A DNA stretch of 64,000 nucleotides from Gymnopus androsaceus JB14. Lineage: Eukaryota; Basidiomycota; Agaricomycetes; Agaricales; Omphalotaceae. The notes beneath the pieces were generated by a model. The model was not told where the DNA came from and did not search any database. It saw nothing but the letters and a program-made list of their open reading frames with translations. How positions within the stretch are numbered: the first letter of the stretch is position 1; each line of letters opens with the position of its first letter. The DNA is taken from assembly GCA_009733575.1 (NCBI GenBank), contig ML769483.1, forward strand, positions 114,941-178,940. The letters are read 5' to 3'. The position numbers and the translations under genes are program-made. This document shows, one piece after another, positions 45,000 through 55,944 of this stretch.

Positions 45000-45562
45000 T
45001 ATAAGTAATGTTTTACTTTTATAATAGTACCAATGAGTTGTATTAGTAAAGATAACTTGTACTAGTAACTAATCTAATGGTTATAATAGTACTAATAACT
45101 TGCACTAATAAGTAACCTAATGGCTATAATAGCACTAATAACTCATCCTAGTAACTAACCCAATGGTTGTACTAGTACCAATAACTTGCACTAGTAACTC
45201 ATCTAATGGTTGTACTACTGTACAGTTTCAAATTTAAGTTCAGTAACACATCACACATGGCACTGAACTGGGGCATTTTTGATCTTTGTAACGCATCACA
45301 CTGGCCTCTGAACTTGTATTTTTTGGTGCTTATGAGGTAAATTTAGCAGCCAGCTTTGCTGGCCACTATAAATTGAACTGAGTTCAGGTTTGTAACACCG
45401 CCTGCTGGTGGCTGAACCATGAACTCAATGGGCTCAAGCCGTAATGCATAATATTGGCCAAACTTAAATTCGAAACTATACAGTAGTACCAATAACTCGT
45501 ACTAGTAGCTAATCTAATGGTTGTACTGGTAACTAATCTAATGGTTATAATAGTACTAATAA
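45000..45562. repeat. GTACTAGTAACT repeat block
   Basis: Irregular repeats of about 38-40 bp with ACTAGTAACTAATCTAATGG and TTATAATAGTACTAATAA. The block is interrupted by a MITE (45,223-45,478) and by the copia element; it continues at 51,310-51,460. Confidence 0.8.
45223..45478. mobile_element. TA-flanked MITE in the repeat block
   Basis: Ends CAGTTTCAAATTTAAGTTC and inverse (AACTTAAATTCGAAACTA), TA on both sides. The 256-bp insert is non-coding. Confidence 0.85.
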
Positions 45563-45925
45563 TATTAGAGTTACGTTCCTAAATAGGAAGTAGCAGCAGT
45601 AAGTCCACACAGGACTTAGTAGTAACAATCACACAGATCGATGGGGGACGACGGTGTTATTACAGGGTATGGTACCTAAGCTTATATACAGTCCTAAGTA
45701 CAAACGACATATCGGGCAAGTGGCTACTGAGTGAATATGTGTGGCTACTATGCATACGGTAAAGTGGGTACTGCGAGAGAGCAAGTGGATACGGCGAGAG
45801 ACTGAGTGGAGTCTGCGAGACGATAACAGTGGAGTGCATGGGATGGTGATACAAACAAGTGGAGACTACGAGAAAGTGTTCCATGTATAGTTCGATAGAA
45901 TATATTTACCTTTGATATTCCAACA
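45563..45925 (-). repeat. copia 3' LTR
   Basis: On the minus strand starts TGTTGGAATATC and ends CTCTAATA. The purine tract GAAGGGGAG lies directly before it (45,926-45,934). Confidence 0.95.
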
Positions 45926-45932
45926 CTCCCCT

Positions 45933-48900
45933 TCAAACCTTTGCTAATCCCATGGATGCTGCGAAGTGTTTGGCTTTCATCGAAGGTAAGGCTTTGGTGA
46001 AGATGTCTGCCGTCATGTTTTCGGTAGGGCAGTATGTAAGACGAATTTTACCTTCCTCGATGACGTAGCGGATGAAGTGGTATCGGATATCGATGTGTTT
46101 GGTCCTAGCATGAAAACGATCATCCTTCGCCAATGCGATGGCGGATTGATTGTCTGACTTGATAGGGATCGCATGAGTAATTGGACCAAAGATTTCCGAC
46201 AAAAGATTCCTAAGCCAGATCGCTTCCTTTGCCGCATGGGTCAAAGCGATATACTCGGCTTCCGTGGTGGATAAAGAAATGGTATCCTGTCGTTTCAACG
46301 ACCAAGATACTGCTCCGCCATTCAACATAAAAACGTACCCGGAAATAGCATGTCGATCCTCTTGGGACATACCATCCGCATCCGTATAGCCTTGGACTGT
46401 CTCCTGGTTGCTCATACTGAGCCAAAAGTCTCGGGTGTATTTGAGATAGGCGTAGACACGGCGTACACCGTTCCAATGAGTGATGCCGGGGTTTTGTGAA
46501 AAGCGAGCAAGGATAGAGACTGCATACGTGATGTCAGGTCTCGTAGCAATGGATAAGTACTGGAGAGCACCAAGTGCCTCTCTGTAGGGTTTGTCGCGCA
46601 TGAAAGCGATATCCTCGACCGTTTTGGGTGACTGGTCTTTGGTGAGGTGAATATGGGGATCGAAGGGAATAGAGAGTGGCTTTATATCCGAGAATCCATA
46701 GCGAGAGAGTATGGCGTCAATGTATGACCGCTGGGATAGGTGAATTGTCCTATTATGGAGAGATCTTCGGATCTCAATCCCAAGTAGCCAATGGATTTCT
46801 CCGGAATCAACAACTTCAATTATTGCCCCAATATCTTTCTTCAATTTCTCCATGATGGCCAGGCTTTTGGTAACCAATGTCATGTCGTCAACATGTATGA
46901 AAATGATGGTGAAGGGATTAGTGCGATAGAAAACAGCATGATCAAAATCAGACCATTTAAACCCTAGCTGGGTCATGATTTCTCTGAATCGCATATACCA
47001 TCGTCGACCGGCTTGTTTAAGTCCGTAAAGTGCGAGTTTAAGCCGTAAAGTTTGACCTGGTTTTACCCCTATATCAATGCCTGGAGGTGCCTTCATAAAA
47101 ATGCACTCGTTGTCGTCCAATTTCCCGTAAAGATAAGCTGATTCACGTCCATTTGGTGAATAATCATGCTCTTCTCAGCTCCAATGCTAAGTATAGCACG
47201 GGCTGATGCAAGTTTCGCGACAGATGCGAAAGTTTCGTCTGGGAAGTAGTCAGCGTCTGGGATCTGATTAAATCCACGTACAACAAGACGAGCTCTGTGT
47301 CCTGTAATGTGACCTCGTTCATCCTTCTTGGTCCGATAGACCCATTTGGATGTGAGAATGTTTGCATCTGGAGGTGGAGTGACGATTGTATAGGTTCCAC
47401 GCTCCTGGAGTCTGGAGATTTCGTCCTTCATGGCATCGTACCATTTGGAACTGTCAGGTCGTCGCATAGCTTCTGCAACAGATAAAGGATCAGATTCAAT
47501 TTCTGATGTTACCTGACCTAGAGATGCGGTAAGATGTCGCAACTCATCACTTCCTTCTCCAAGTCCTTCAATGACGTCCCTGATCTTCTTGGTGGGTCGT
47601 CTGACTCGTTTCCCAGATACTTCATCTGGTGCAATTGGTTCGGCAATTTCTTCTGGAACTGGTATGACAGGCTGTTCCGACTCGGTGACTGATGTTTCTA
47701 AATTTCCCAAATTTCCATCCTCCCCTTCAACGGGTTGGATCTGCCTGTCAGAGAAAACTACGTTCCTCTCCGTCGTGACAGTGTGACGTGTTGGCCAGTA
47801 GATGTAGTGACCATTCGATTCGGGTTCAAGTCCTATCCAGCGTCCTTCCTGGGCCTGTGGTTCCAATTTGCCGGGTTCCTTTTCTCGTTTAACATAAACG
47901 ATACTGCCGAAGATTCGAAGATTAGTAATGTCCGGTTTAATACCAAACTGTTTCTCATATGGAGTCGCCATTCCAATACCTTTCTTTGGCGTCCTGTTCC
48001 AAACATATACCGCGTATTTCATCATGAATCCCCAAAGCCATTTCGGGAGTCCTGATGAGATTAAAAGACTTCGAACTGCGTTAAGCAACGTTCGATGTGC
48101 GCGTTCCGCTATACCATTGTGTTCCGGAGTGTCGTGTACCGTGAGACGTCGTCGTGTTCCAATGCGTTCCAGATATGCCGTGAATTCGTTACTGAGAAAT
48201 TCTCCCCCTCGATCAGAGTGGAGAACTTTAACGGTTGTGCCGTATTGAGTTTGGAGACCTGTTTGGAGAACCACGTACTGTGCGAATGACTTGTCCTTCG
48301 ACTTCATTTGAGGTTCCTCCAACCAGTCAGTTGCTTCGTCAACTAAAGTCAGCGTGTAAGTGCAATGGTTTACCGTCCTGACTTGTGATGGTCCCCACAC
48401 GTCCATGTGGAAGACGTCTCCAAAATTCTCCGCACGTGGAGATGATCGCACCTGAGCGATAGGATACCTGGATGCTTTCCCAAGCATACAAGCGCGGCAT
48501 TCTGGTTCGTCCATTTGCTTCGGATCCAATCCGATTCCACGAACCTGGTTGTCTCGGAACATATGCTTCACGTAAGCATAGTTGAGGTGATCTAAGATGC
48601 AGTGTGCCTCGTAAAGAGATACCAATCTGCCGATCTTAGTCGAATAAGCGTGCTCCCTTGATGGGATCTGGTATAGTCCGTTAATCTTTGGGATAACTCC
48701 CACGAGATTTACCCTGGCGATCTCTGATCGTCATTTTACCATTTGCGGTGTGGATGGCATAACCATCATCGTCGAGTTTTCCCAATGATACGAGTGTGTT
48801 GGGAGTGTCTGGACATAGAAGGGTGTTGGGGAGCTTTAACATTCTTATTTCTTGTTCGAATGTTGGAAGTCCCAGATGGAGTGTGCCGGAGATGTTTGCC

Positions 48901-48991
48901 GTGAAGGTTTCCGCGTTAGCGGCCTGAATGACTCGTGTTGGAATCTCCCGTTGATTCCTGAGTTCGTCGGTGAGTGGCGTCATGTGGGTAG
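45933..48991 (-). pseudogene. copia Pol: protease, integrase, RT, RNase H
   Basis: Minus-strand order: protease site with GCSTHMTP (about 48,990), Gag-pre-integrase (CILDHLNYAYVKHMFRDN with ECRAC), integrase core (FHMDVWGPS, VLHSDRGGEFLS, EHNGIAERAHRTLL), RT (LYGLKQAGRRWYMR, catalytic VDDM) and RNase H (SLSTTEAEYIAL, KSDNQSAIAL, KHIDIRYHFI). Frames change by single bases near 48,995, 48,700 and 47,120. All catalytic motifs remain readable. Pol makes and integrates the cDNA. The lesions make it non-coding as written, yet each is one base, so assembly error must be excluded. Confidence 0.93.
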
Positions 48992-50889
48992 AGCATCCAG
49001 GAGTCAAAAAGAATTGCTCCGTAACTTTGGGCTGCAGCGTAAGCGTGATCACCTTTTCCAACTCCTTCTTCGGTGTCATATCCAAATTTGAAGGAAGGAA
49101 AGAGATTAACGTCGACGTATACTTCCTCCTCCTCTTCATTGTTAAGAGTAAGAGGTGGCGGACTGTCGACTTTGATGTTTTGCACTATATCAGAATTGTA
49201 TTTCTGACATTTGTGATCGCTCGGCGATGAAAGAGCTAATTCGAATTTATCAGCTATTTCGGAAAAATCGAAAACAAGATTCCCATGCTTAGCGGGAATT
49301 TCGATTGCTGCCCATGATGACTCTGGTACTTCCTCAATCATAGATGAGGATGCCACTTTGCTATTCTTCGGCCTATCTCTCCAGTTTCCATCTGACTTCT
49401 TCTTCTGCTTCTCTTTAGGAGCCTTTGTCTCCTTGGCCTCGTTGGCCTGACTGCGTTTCTCCGATGGACATTGATTTCCAAAGTGACCTTTACCTCCGCA
49501 GTTATAACAAACGGAGTCCTGACGACTCGTTGATCCTCCGCGGCCTCTGCCTCTGCCTCGGGAATTTCCCCTGAAGGAATTTCCACGACCTCGGAAACCT
49601 CCTCTTCCCCTGTTACTGGCATAGTTTGCCGATTCGTTCTTGTGATCATGTCGCATTTGGTGTACCATTGATTCAGCACGAATGGTGGAAATAAGCTTGG
49701 CAGGACTGAGCTTTTTGTCTGCTTTCACGGAGAAAACAGCCAATGCGTTTATGGTGGCTTTGAAGGTGTCGGGGACAGAGGACATAATGGTGTTGACAAA
49801 TATATTGTCATTGATATCGATTCCCCTAGTTGTGAGGTCGTTGCGGATGCTGATCATGTCGTCCAAATGTTTATTGACCTTGGATGGGTCCGTGCATCGC
49901 ATGGTGTGAAGTCGTCTTTGCAAAAATGATTCAGTAAGAGCGTTTTTAGAATCATAATCAGCGAGTAAATTTTCCCACAACCGTTTCGTGTTGTCGTAGT
50001 TCCTATACCTTCGGAATATTCCATCCGATAACCTGCCAATGATAGCATTCAAAAGGTCGTTGTCCTTTTCTCTATCATTCTCCGTTGCGTCTGGATCCGT
50101 TGTTATATGTGGATTCCATTCGAAATAACGCTGGTAGCCAATAGATCTGGCTGCGAATTCCACTCGAGTTTTCCACGTGTCCCAATTTGATCTGTCTGAC
50201 TTTAAGGTTGTGACCTTATCAAAGGCTTTTAGTGCTTTAGACATATTGTCGTCGTCGGAATCTGATTCAAATGCCCCTGATGATTCAGATCCTGAATCTG
50301 ATGGAGATGAGGGTGGAGATCTTTGTGGAAGATTACTCGGTAAGGGCTGTGGAGTTTGTTGTGGAGATGGCTGTGGAGATGGATTCGGTGGAAGTGGAGG
50401 TGGTGTTTGCTGTGGCTCTTGTTTCGGTAACAAAACTGGAGCTGGTGAAGGAGTAGGTGCTGGAGTGGGATTAGATGAAGATGAGGCTGCGGCTTTCTGT
50501 TTGCCAGCTAGACGTTCGCTACGTCTTTTCTCCTGTCTTTCGTTTTCTGCGATTTTGATATATTGTTCCTGAACAATATCAGGTAGATCGGCGTAATCCG
50601 GTAATTCTGCAGTATATTTAGTATCCTTGTGAGGAGTATCGTACCGGTTTGGGCAAGGTTGTTTAGCACAAACAAACCACTTCTGGTCGCTTGGATTCCA
50701 CCACCTGTCGTGGGTTTCGTCTTTGTCCGCTATATGAGATTTTGAAGCGCAAAGTGCCTTCGAATCGGTGGCTGGTAATGGTAATGGTAGAGGCGCTGGT
50801 TTACTGCTGGATGCTGCGGCTGCGGCGGCTTGTCCTGATGCTGTTCTGCGAGCTGCTGGTGCAGTAGGCCTAGGTTGTGACATCAACAA
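48992..50889 (-). pseudogene. copia Gag
   Basis: Starts at 50,889 or at the inner Met of MSQPRPTAPAARR. An Ala/Pro/Ser-rich N-terminus with a KWFVCAKQPCPNRYD segment precedes a capsid (UBN2-type) domain: SNWDTWKTRVEFAARSIGYQ, LLNAIIGRLSDGIFRRYRNY, LLADYDSKNALTESFLQRRL. An RGRGGFRGRG nucleic-acid-binding tract and one zinc knuckle CYNCGGKGHFGNQC follow (about 49,510-49,470). The frame is open to the protease site, where one extra base shifts it off Pol. Gag itself may be complete. Confidence 0.88.
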
Positions 50890-50941
50890 GGGTTATGTCC
50901 ACAAATAGATGCGTCAATGGTTAAGGCCGGGGCCCATAACC

Positions 50942-51304
50942 TATTAGAGTTACGTTCCTAAATAGGAAGTAGCAGCAGTAAGTCCACACAGGACTTAGTA
51001 GTAACGATCACACAGATCGATGGGGGACGACGGTGTTATTACAGGGTATGGTACCTAAGCTTATATACAGTCCTAAGTACAAACGACATATCGGGCAAGT
51101 GGCTACTGCGTGAATATGTGTGGCTACTATGCATACGGTAAAGTGGGTACTGCAAGAGAGCAAGTGGATACGGCGAGAGACTGAGTGGAGTCTGCGAGAC
51201 GATAACAGTGGAGTGCATGGGATGGTGATACAAACAAGTGGAGACTACGAGAAAGTGTTCCATGTATAGTTCGATAGAATATATTTACCTTTGATATTCC
51301 AACA
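50942..51304 (-). repeat. copia 5' LTR
   Basis: Same length as the 3' LTR; three substitutions by eye (A/G, A/C and G/A). The adjoining minus-strand bases GGTTATGGGCCCCGG are the position of the primer-binding site, but no tRNA was matched. Confidence 0.95.
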
Positions 51305-52073
51305 AATAAGTCATACTATTAAGTAACCTAATGGTTGTACTAGTAATGATAACTCATACTAGTAAGTAACCCAATGGTTGTACTAGTACCAATAACTTGT
51401 ACTAGTAACCAATCTAACGGTTATAATAGTACTAATAAGTCATACTAGTAAGTACCATACACTAATATATTCCGAGTCCTTACTTTACATAAGGAAACTT
51501 GATTCTTTAGGGATCAAGTTTACAGTGGGAATTTCACCTAGTCCTGTAACTGTGCGGATCTCCATTTGGAAATTTTAGACACTCTTATTTTTAGGCGCTC
51601 TTTTTTTAAAGAAAAAAATGTCATCCAAAATATTGGAGTGCAATCCACCCAATTGTTACTGCATGAAGTGAGTGCTCTTGCAAGATTTATATTCCTATAT
51701 TAATATAAAGAGGATTCACAAAAATTCAGAGGTGGATTGACCCAAAATCAAATGTATAATGCTCTGTGTGCAGTAGTACTCTTGACTTTGCCTCAATATA
51801 GGTGTTCATTATTTAGCACTCATCGGCACTAATTTACATAATATATTCCCATGGTAAGCACTCTTCTTTTCTTTGAACATCATCCAAACTATTGCAGTGT
51901 AATCCACCCAATTGTCACCACAAGAAGTTGGTGTTGTTGTGACTCTCATACTCCCATCTTAACATGAAGAGGATTCAAAAAAAATTGAAATGGATTCACC
52001 AAATAAGGAATGTGCAATGCTCTATGCAAATTAGTACTCTTGACTTTGCCTTGATATAAGAGTTTATTACTAG

Positions 52074-52402
52074 TGTGTGGCTTGGGTTGGGTTGGGTTGG
52101 GTTACAGTTTCTCCCAGACACCCAAAATCCCATATGGAAATCCAAACCAATAATGACATCATAACCAAAAAAAAAACTCGAATTTTTTGTGATACAACAT
52201 CATAATTGAGGGTTCAGGTATTCTTGTATCAAAAAAAAACAGCACAGTGCTACAAATGTACTACAGCTATGAGATCAATGTGCAAAAATATTCTTGACCA
52301 GGTATATTGCTGGGTCTTGGGTCTGCAGAGCTGGACCTGACCTGACCCAGCACAGCCACCCAACCCGGAAACCCAGCTCACCTGGCATACCTGAGCCACA
52401 CA
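52074..52402. mobile_element. MITE with GGGTT repeats, CTAG-flanked
   Basis: Ends TGTGTGGCTTGGG and inverse (CTGAGCCACACA), CTAG on both sides. GGGTT is repeated four times near the left end and CCCAACCC lies near the right end. Copy 1 of the Helitron-like element lacks the insert. Confidence 0.75.
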
Positions 52403-52479
52403 CTAGCATCAGTGCCCATTTACATAATATATTCCCACATCAAGACTCTTCTTTTCCTTTGAACAATATTCAAACCAAT

Positions 52480-52880
52480 GAAGCACTGCTCTAATTTAGT
52501 TTCATTTATGCTTAATATTGATCAAATTCTTTGAAGTGGCACCATTTACATATGCTTAATAGTCAGCTTGTACAGAATACTACCTGCTTACCAAATATTG
52601 ATCAAGTTTTTCGAAATGGCACCATTTACATATGCTTAAACAATCAGCTCATACAGAATACTACATGCTTACCAAATATTGATCAATTTTTTGAAATGGC
52701 ACCATTTACATATGCTTAAACGATCAGCTTGTACAGAATACTACATGCTTACCAAATATTGATCAATTTTTTCGAAACGGCACCATTTACATATGCTTAA
52801 TAATCAGCTTGTACAGAATACTACATGCTTACCAAATATTGATCAAATTTTTCGAAATGGCACCTTTGGGATTTGAACTC
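52480..52880. repeat. 80-bp tandem repeat, long allele
   Basis: Four to five units with ACCATTTACATATGCTTAA, CAGAATACTAC and CCAAATATTGATCAA. The allele in copy 1 has about two units, so the array changed after the copies separated. Confidence 0.9.
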
Positions 52881-53420
52881 TGCTGGCTTAGGTATCACAA
52901 AAGGACCTGTTATAGTTATACATCTGATATACTCTAGTACCCATTGCTTCACTCTCTTTTAAGTACTTATTTGGTAATTCTGTAATGCCCCCGATTCCCA
53001 ATTGGCAGGAACCCAGTCCATACCAGTGGCAGCACATTCCTGCACCTGCCAATATTCTATATTACAATAATTATATAGTGACATACCTTAGCTTTTTACC
53101 ATCACCTTGCGAGTACACTGAATAAATCCAGTAATACCTGTTTGCATGATTCTAAGGCTCCCAACTCCCTAGTAGGTGTTGTTACACTTTTTTGAGTACC
53201 TATGTGCTCTATTCAGCAAACATGTGAGATGCCAAGTCATTACAATGACTCAGGTTACAGTGACATGGTAAACATTGCCAATAATGATTATTGGAATTGC
53301 TATGGCAATTCCAACAACAGTGATGTTTTTAACCTTGTCAACCATTCAAAAAAGATTCATGGTAGTGAATCTTACAACAGTGACCATTTTGCATCACCGG
53401 TGCCAGTGCATGCGCAGGCA

Positions 53421-53565
53421 CATCAGAAAAAACTGTTTTAGGCCCAGGAGGATCCACAGTTACCTAGTCCTCTTAGGCAACCTGAGGCAACCTAGTTGGC
53501 CCAGGAAAAAGGGCAAAACTAGGGGACCTTGGATCCTCCTGGGCCCAAAACAGTTTTTGCTGATG
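53421..53565. mobile_element. CATCAG-type MITE, copy 4
   Basis: A short member (145 bp) starting CATCAGAAAAAACTG; CA is duplicated at 53,419 and 53,566. Copy 1 of the host element has the empty site GGGCACAAATG. Its inner sequence (TTAGGCAACCTGAGGCAACC, TTGGCCCAGGAAAAAGGG) matches copy 1 of the family at 8,725. Confidence 0.92.
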
Positions 53566-53666
53566 CACAAATGATTTTAAGCCCAACTCCCATTGGGCTG
53601 ATGGCAATGCTTGCTACATTGCCAAACCAAGTCATTTTCACAACTCAGAATTTAACAAGGCTGCTC

Positions 53667-53978
53667 TGTTGGAATTTACAGAAAATCTATTTTAACCCAC
53701 ATTACAAGATACTTATGAATATATGTTATCACAGGAGATATTTGTGCATACACTCAAAGTATCCATGCATATACTCAAAGTAGCCACTTTACTGTATGCA
53801 TAGTAGCCACCGATATTCACATAGTACCCACTTTCCTGTTATATGCACTATGACATAGTCATTCTTACAGGTATAAATACAGTATATAGTTACTCATGTA
53901 CCTTACCCATTTGCCTCAGGGCCCAGTCGAGGTCAAATGGCTATACAATCATTTAAACTCCTTTTATTATTTCTAACA
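53667..53978. repeat. solo LTR, copia-like
   Basis: Starts TGTTGGAATTTACAG, ends TTTCTAACA; TGCTC is duplicated at 53,662 and 53,979. The empty site is present in Helitron-like copy 1. Contains GTATAAATACAGTATATAG, a likely TATA region. The first bases match the young copia LTR, the rest does not. Confidence 0.92.
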
Positions 53979-54272
53979 TGCTCAGCTCAACTCCGGTTGG
54001 GCTGGAAATAATAAGGTTCTGTTTGAATGTTTTAGTGTGGCCTCAACCTCGCTTGAATCACCATTTGGGTCATCCCCAGGTCAATGACTTCTTGCAAGCC
54101 AAAAGGCTCTCTGTGAACTTTTGGAGTTCATGGAAATTTTTCAGCTTGGACAGGTTGCGAGCCAGAAGGCTCTCCAATTACAGTATCCCTGATCCCTCCA
54201 CCAACTCCAAGCAAGGACTTGGACCTGCTAGCATGGCAATCCCACTAGTTTACTAGTACATGGAATCCATTA

Positions 54273-55321
54273 ATGATGGACACGAGTCCGGATCCGGAAC
54301 AGGTACCCTGCAGGTATACCCGTGGGAATACCCGCAGGTATTTGACCTGCGGATCCCGGTACCTGTTTCCCACGGATCCGGCACAGGTCACAGGTCATCC
54401 TTTGGGATATTTTTAATGACCTGCAGGTACCTGTGGATCCAGCATCAATAAAAATTTTACTACTCAAGTGCTGTAAATATTGAGTAATTTCATTAAAGTT
54501 TGACTGATATTAGTACATTCATACCCGATGAAGTTATTAACACTAGTATTTGTTTAATACTAGTCAATATTGACTGTATATATTAGTACTATAGTCTAGT
54601 ATTGGTATGTTTTGAATACAATAGTGCTAGTAAGCTATAATTAACTAGTATAATGGCTGTTTTCTCTACTTATAATATATTGATACCAATTCCTGCATTA
54701 GTACTAGTTACTACAGACTAAGTTACAGCTTAAGCATTACTAGGTACAGCATACCAGTGGTAATAGCTAGTATTACTAGTTTTCTACTAGTAAGTGTAAT
54801 GCTAGGACTAAGTGATGGTGCTTGAAACATGTAGTAGACTACAGAATATAATTAATGTTACCTTTATAATAATCTTATATGGTTTTGAAATGCAGGTACC
54901 TACAGGTATACCTGCAGGTACCTGTATTTCTGGTTAGTCCAGGTATACACAGGTGAGCCCTGGGTCTTTGTATGCTCTCAAACTCCTATAATTATTAAGT
55001 TGTTACTGCTAATACAATACTAGTATAGTACTGACAAAGCTTAGGCTAAATACTGTATCAAAAAGATAGTCATTGTATTACTTCCAGTCCATGCTATTTA
55101 ATACTGATACTTATTACTGGAAGCAATGGCATAAGATTTATTACTAACAAGTACTGAAAACCTAGATTAAAAATTTTCAAAGGTCATACAGGTACCTGCA
55201 GGTATACCTGCCACGGATACCGGTTGTACCGGACCTGTTTCCCACGGATCCAGGGCAGGTCACAGGTCAGCCCTTTGAGGCCACAGGTACCTGTCTGGCG
55301 GATCCGGACTTGTGTCCATCT
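54273..55321. mobile_element. inverted-repeat element rich in CAGGTACCTG
   Basis: Ends GATGGACACGAGTCCGGATC and inverse (GATCCGGACTTGTGTCCATC) with TTA on each side, a PIF-type duplication if the end offset of one base is allowed. Both arms repeat CAGGTACCTG, CTGCAGGTATACC and CCCACGGATCC. The 0.75-kb centre is A/T-rich and non-coding. Confidence 0.7.
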
Positions 55322-55324
55322 TTA

Positions 55325-55944
55325 GAATCCATTTATAAGTGCATGGATCCCATAACCAAGGGGTGCCAGAGGTCCTAGCCTTATGGATTCCAGGCTGGGT
55401 CTCTGGATTCCAAGCTAAGTTCCTGGATTTCCTGTGGATTTCAATCACATTAGATACTGGATTGTTACACTTTGGACTATCTAACTAGTTACTTTTCGTG
55501 GTAGACTGGAATGGGAATCCATGCACTACTCTATTTACTAATGCATGGAATCCATGCACTACAATATTTTGCAGTCCATGGAATCCATACATGACTATAT
55601 TTACTGGTGCATGGAATCCATGCACTACTATATTTACTAGTGTATGGAATCCATGCACTACTATATTTTGAAGTCCATGGAATCCATCCACTACCATTTT
55701 GGTATTGCATGGCATCCATCCACTACTACTTTGGTATTGCATGGAATCCACTCAGTATTATATTTTTTAGTACATGGATTCCATATCCAAAGGGTGCCGG
55801 AGGTCCTAGCCCTATGGATTCCAGGCTGGGCCTATGAATTCCAGGTGGGGCCCTGGATTTCCTGTGGAATTACTTCATATTAGATAGTGGATTGTTACAC
55901 TTTGGTCTAACTAAGAAGATATAAATTTGGGCAGCCTGAAGTGC
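55325..55944. repeat. right arms of fold-back family, two in tandem
   Basis: A first arm end (about 55,330-55,513) finishes GGTAGACTGGAATG, like the right end of element A. It is followed by the CATGGAATCCATGCACTACT repeats and the right end of B (55,760-55,944). So two family ends lie in tandem here, which complicates assigning partners. Confidence 0.75.

Larger units (their letters stand above)
45563..51304 (-). mobile_element. Ty1/copia element, near full length, young
   Basis: Two 363-bp LTRs in the same orientation bound gag and pol on the minus strand. AATAA is duplicated at 45,558-45,562 and 51,305-51,309. The LTRs differ at three positions by eye, so insertion is recent. Gene order protease-integrase-RT-RNase H is that of copia. 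Three single-base frame changes interrupt gag-pol. Confidence 0.97.
51471..54248 (+). mobile_element. Helitron-like element, copy 2
   Basis: Starts TCCGAGTCCTTACTTTAC and ends with TGCTA-GCA-TGGCA, ATCCCA, CTAG before T. It is the inverted counterpart of 20,818-24,445. It carries insertions absent from copy 1: a 329-bp MITE, a 145-bp CATCAG MITE and a 312-bp solo LTR, plus a longer 80-bp array. The reading at 53,202-53,420 (CEMPSHYNDSGYSDMVNIAN, VNHSKKIHGSESYNSD) belongs to the same unrecognised sequence as in copy 1. No Rep/helicase. Confidence 0.72.
43632..55944. mobile_element. fold-back structure B, same family as A
   Basis: The left end GCACTTCAGGCTGCCC and right end (inverse of the same bases, 55,929-55,944) are identical over 16 bp once a solo LTR is removed. 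Similarity continues inward through AAATTTATATCTTC, GTTAGACCAAAGTGTAACA and the CATGGATTCCATG repeats. It is related to element A by TTCAGGCT, AAGTGTAACAATCC and the repeat type. No duplicated target was found, so the two ends may come from one element of about 2 kb before nesting or from two neighbouring insertions. The interior is filled by a copia element, a Helitron-like element and MITEs. Confidence 0.65.
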
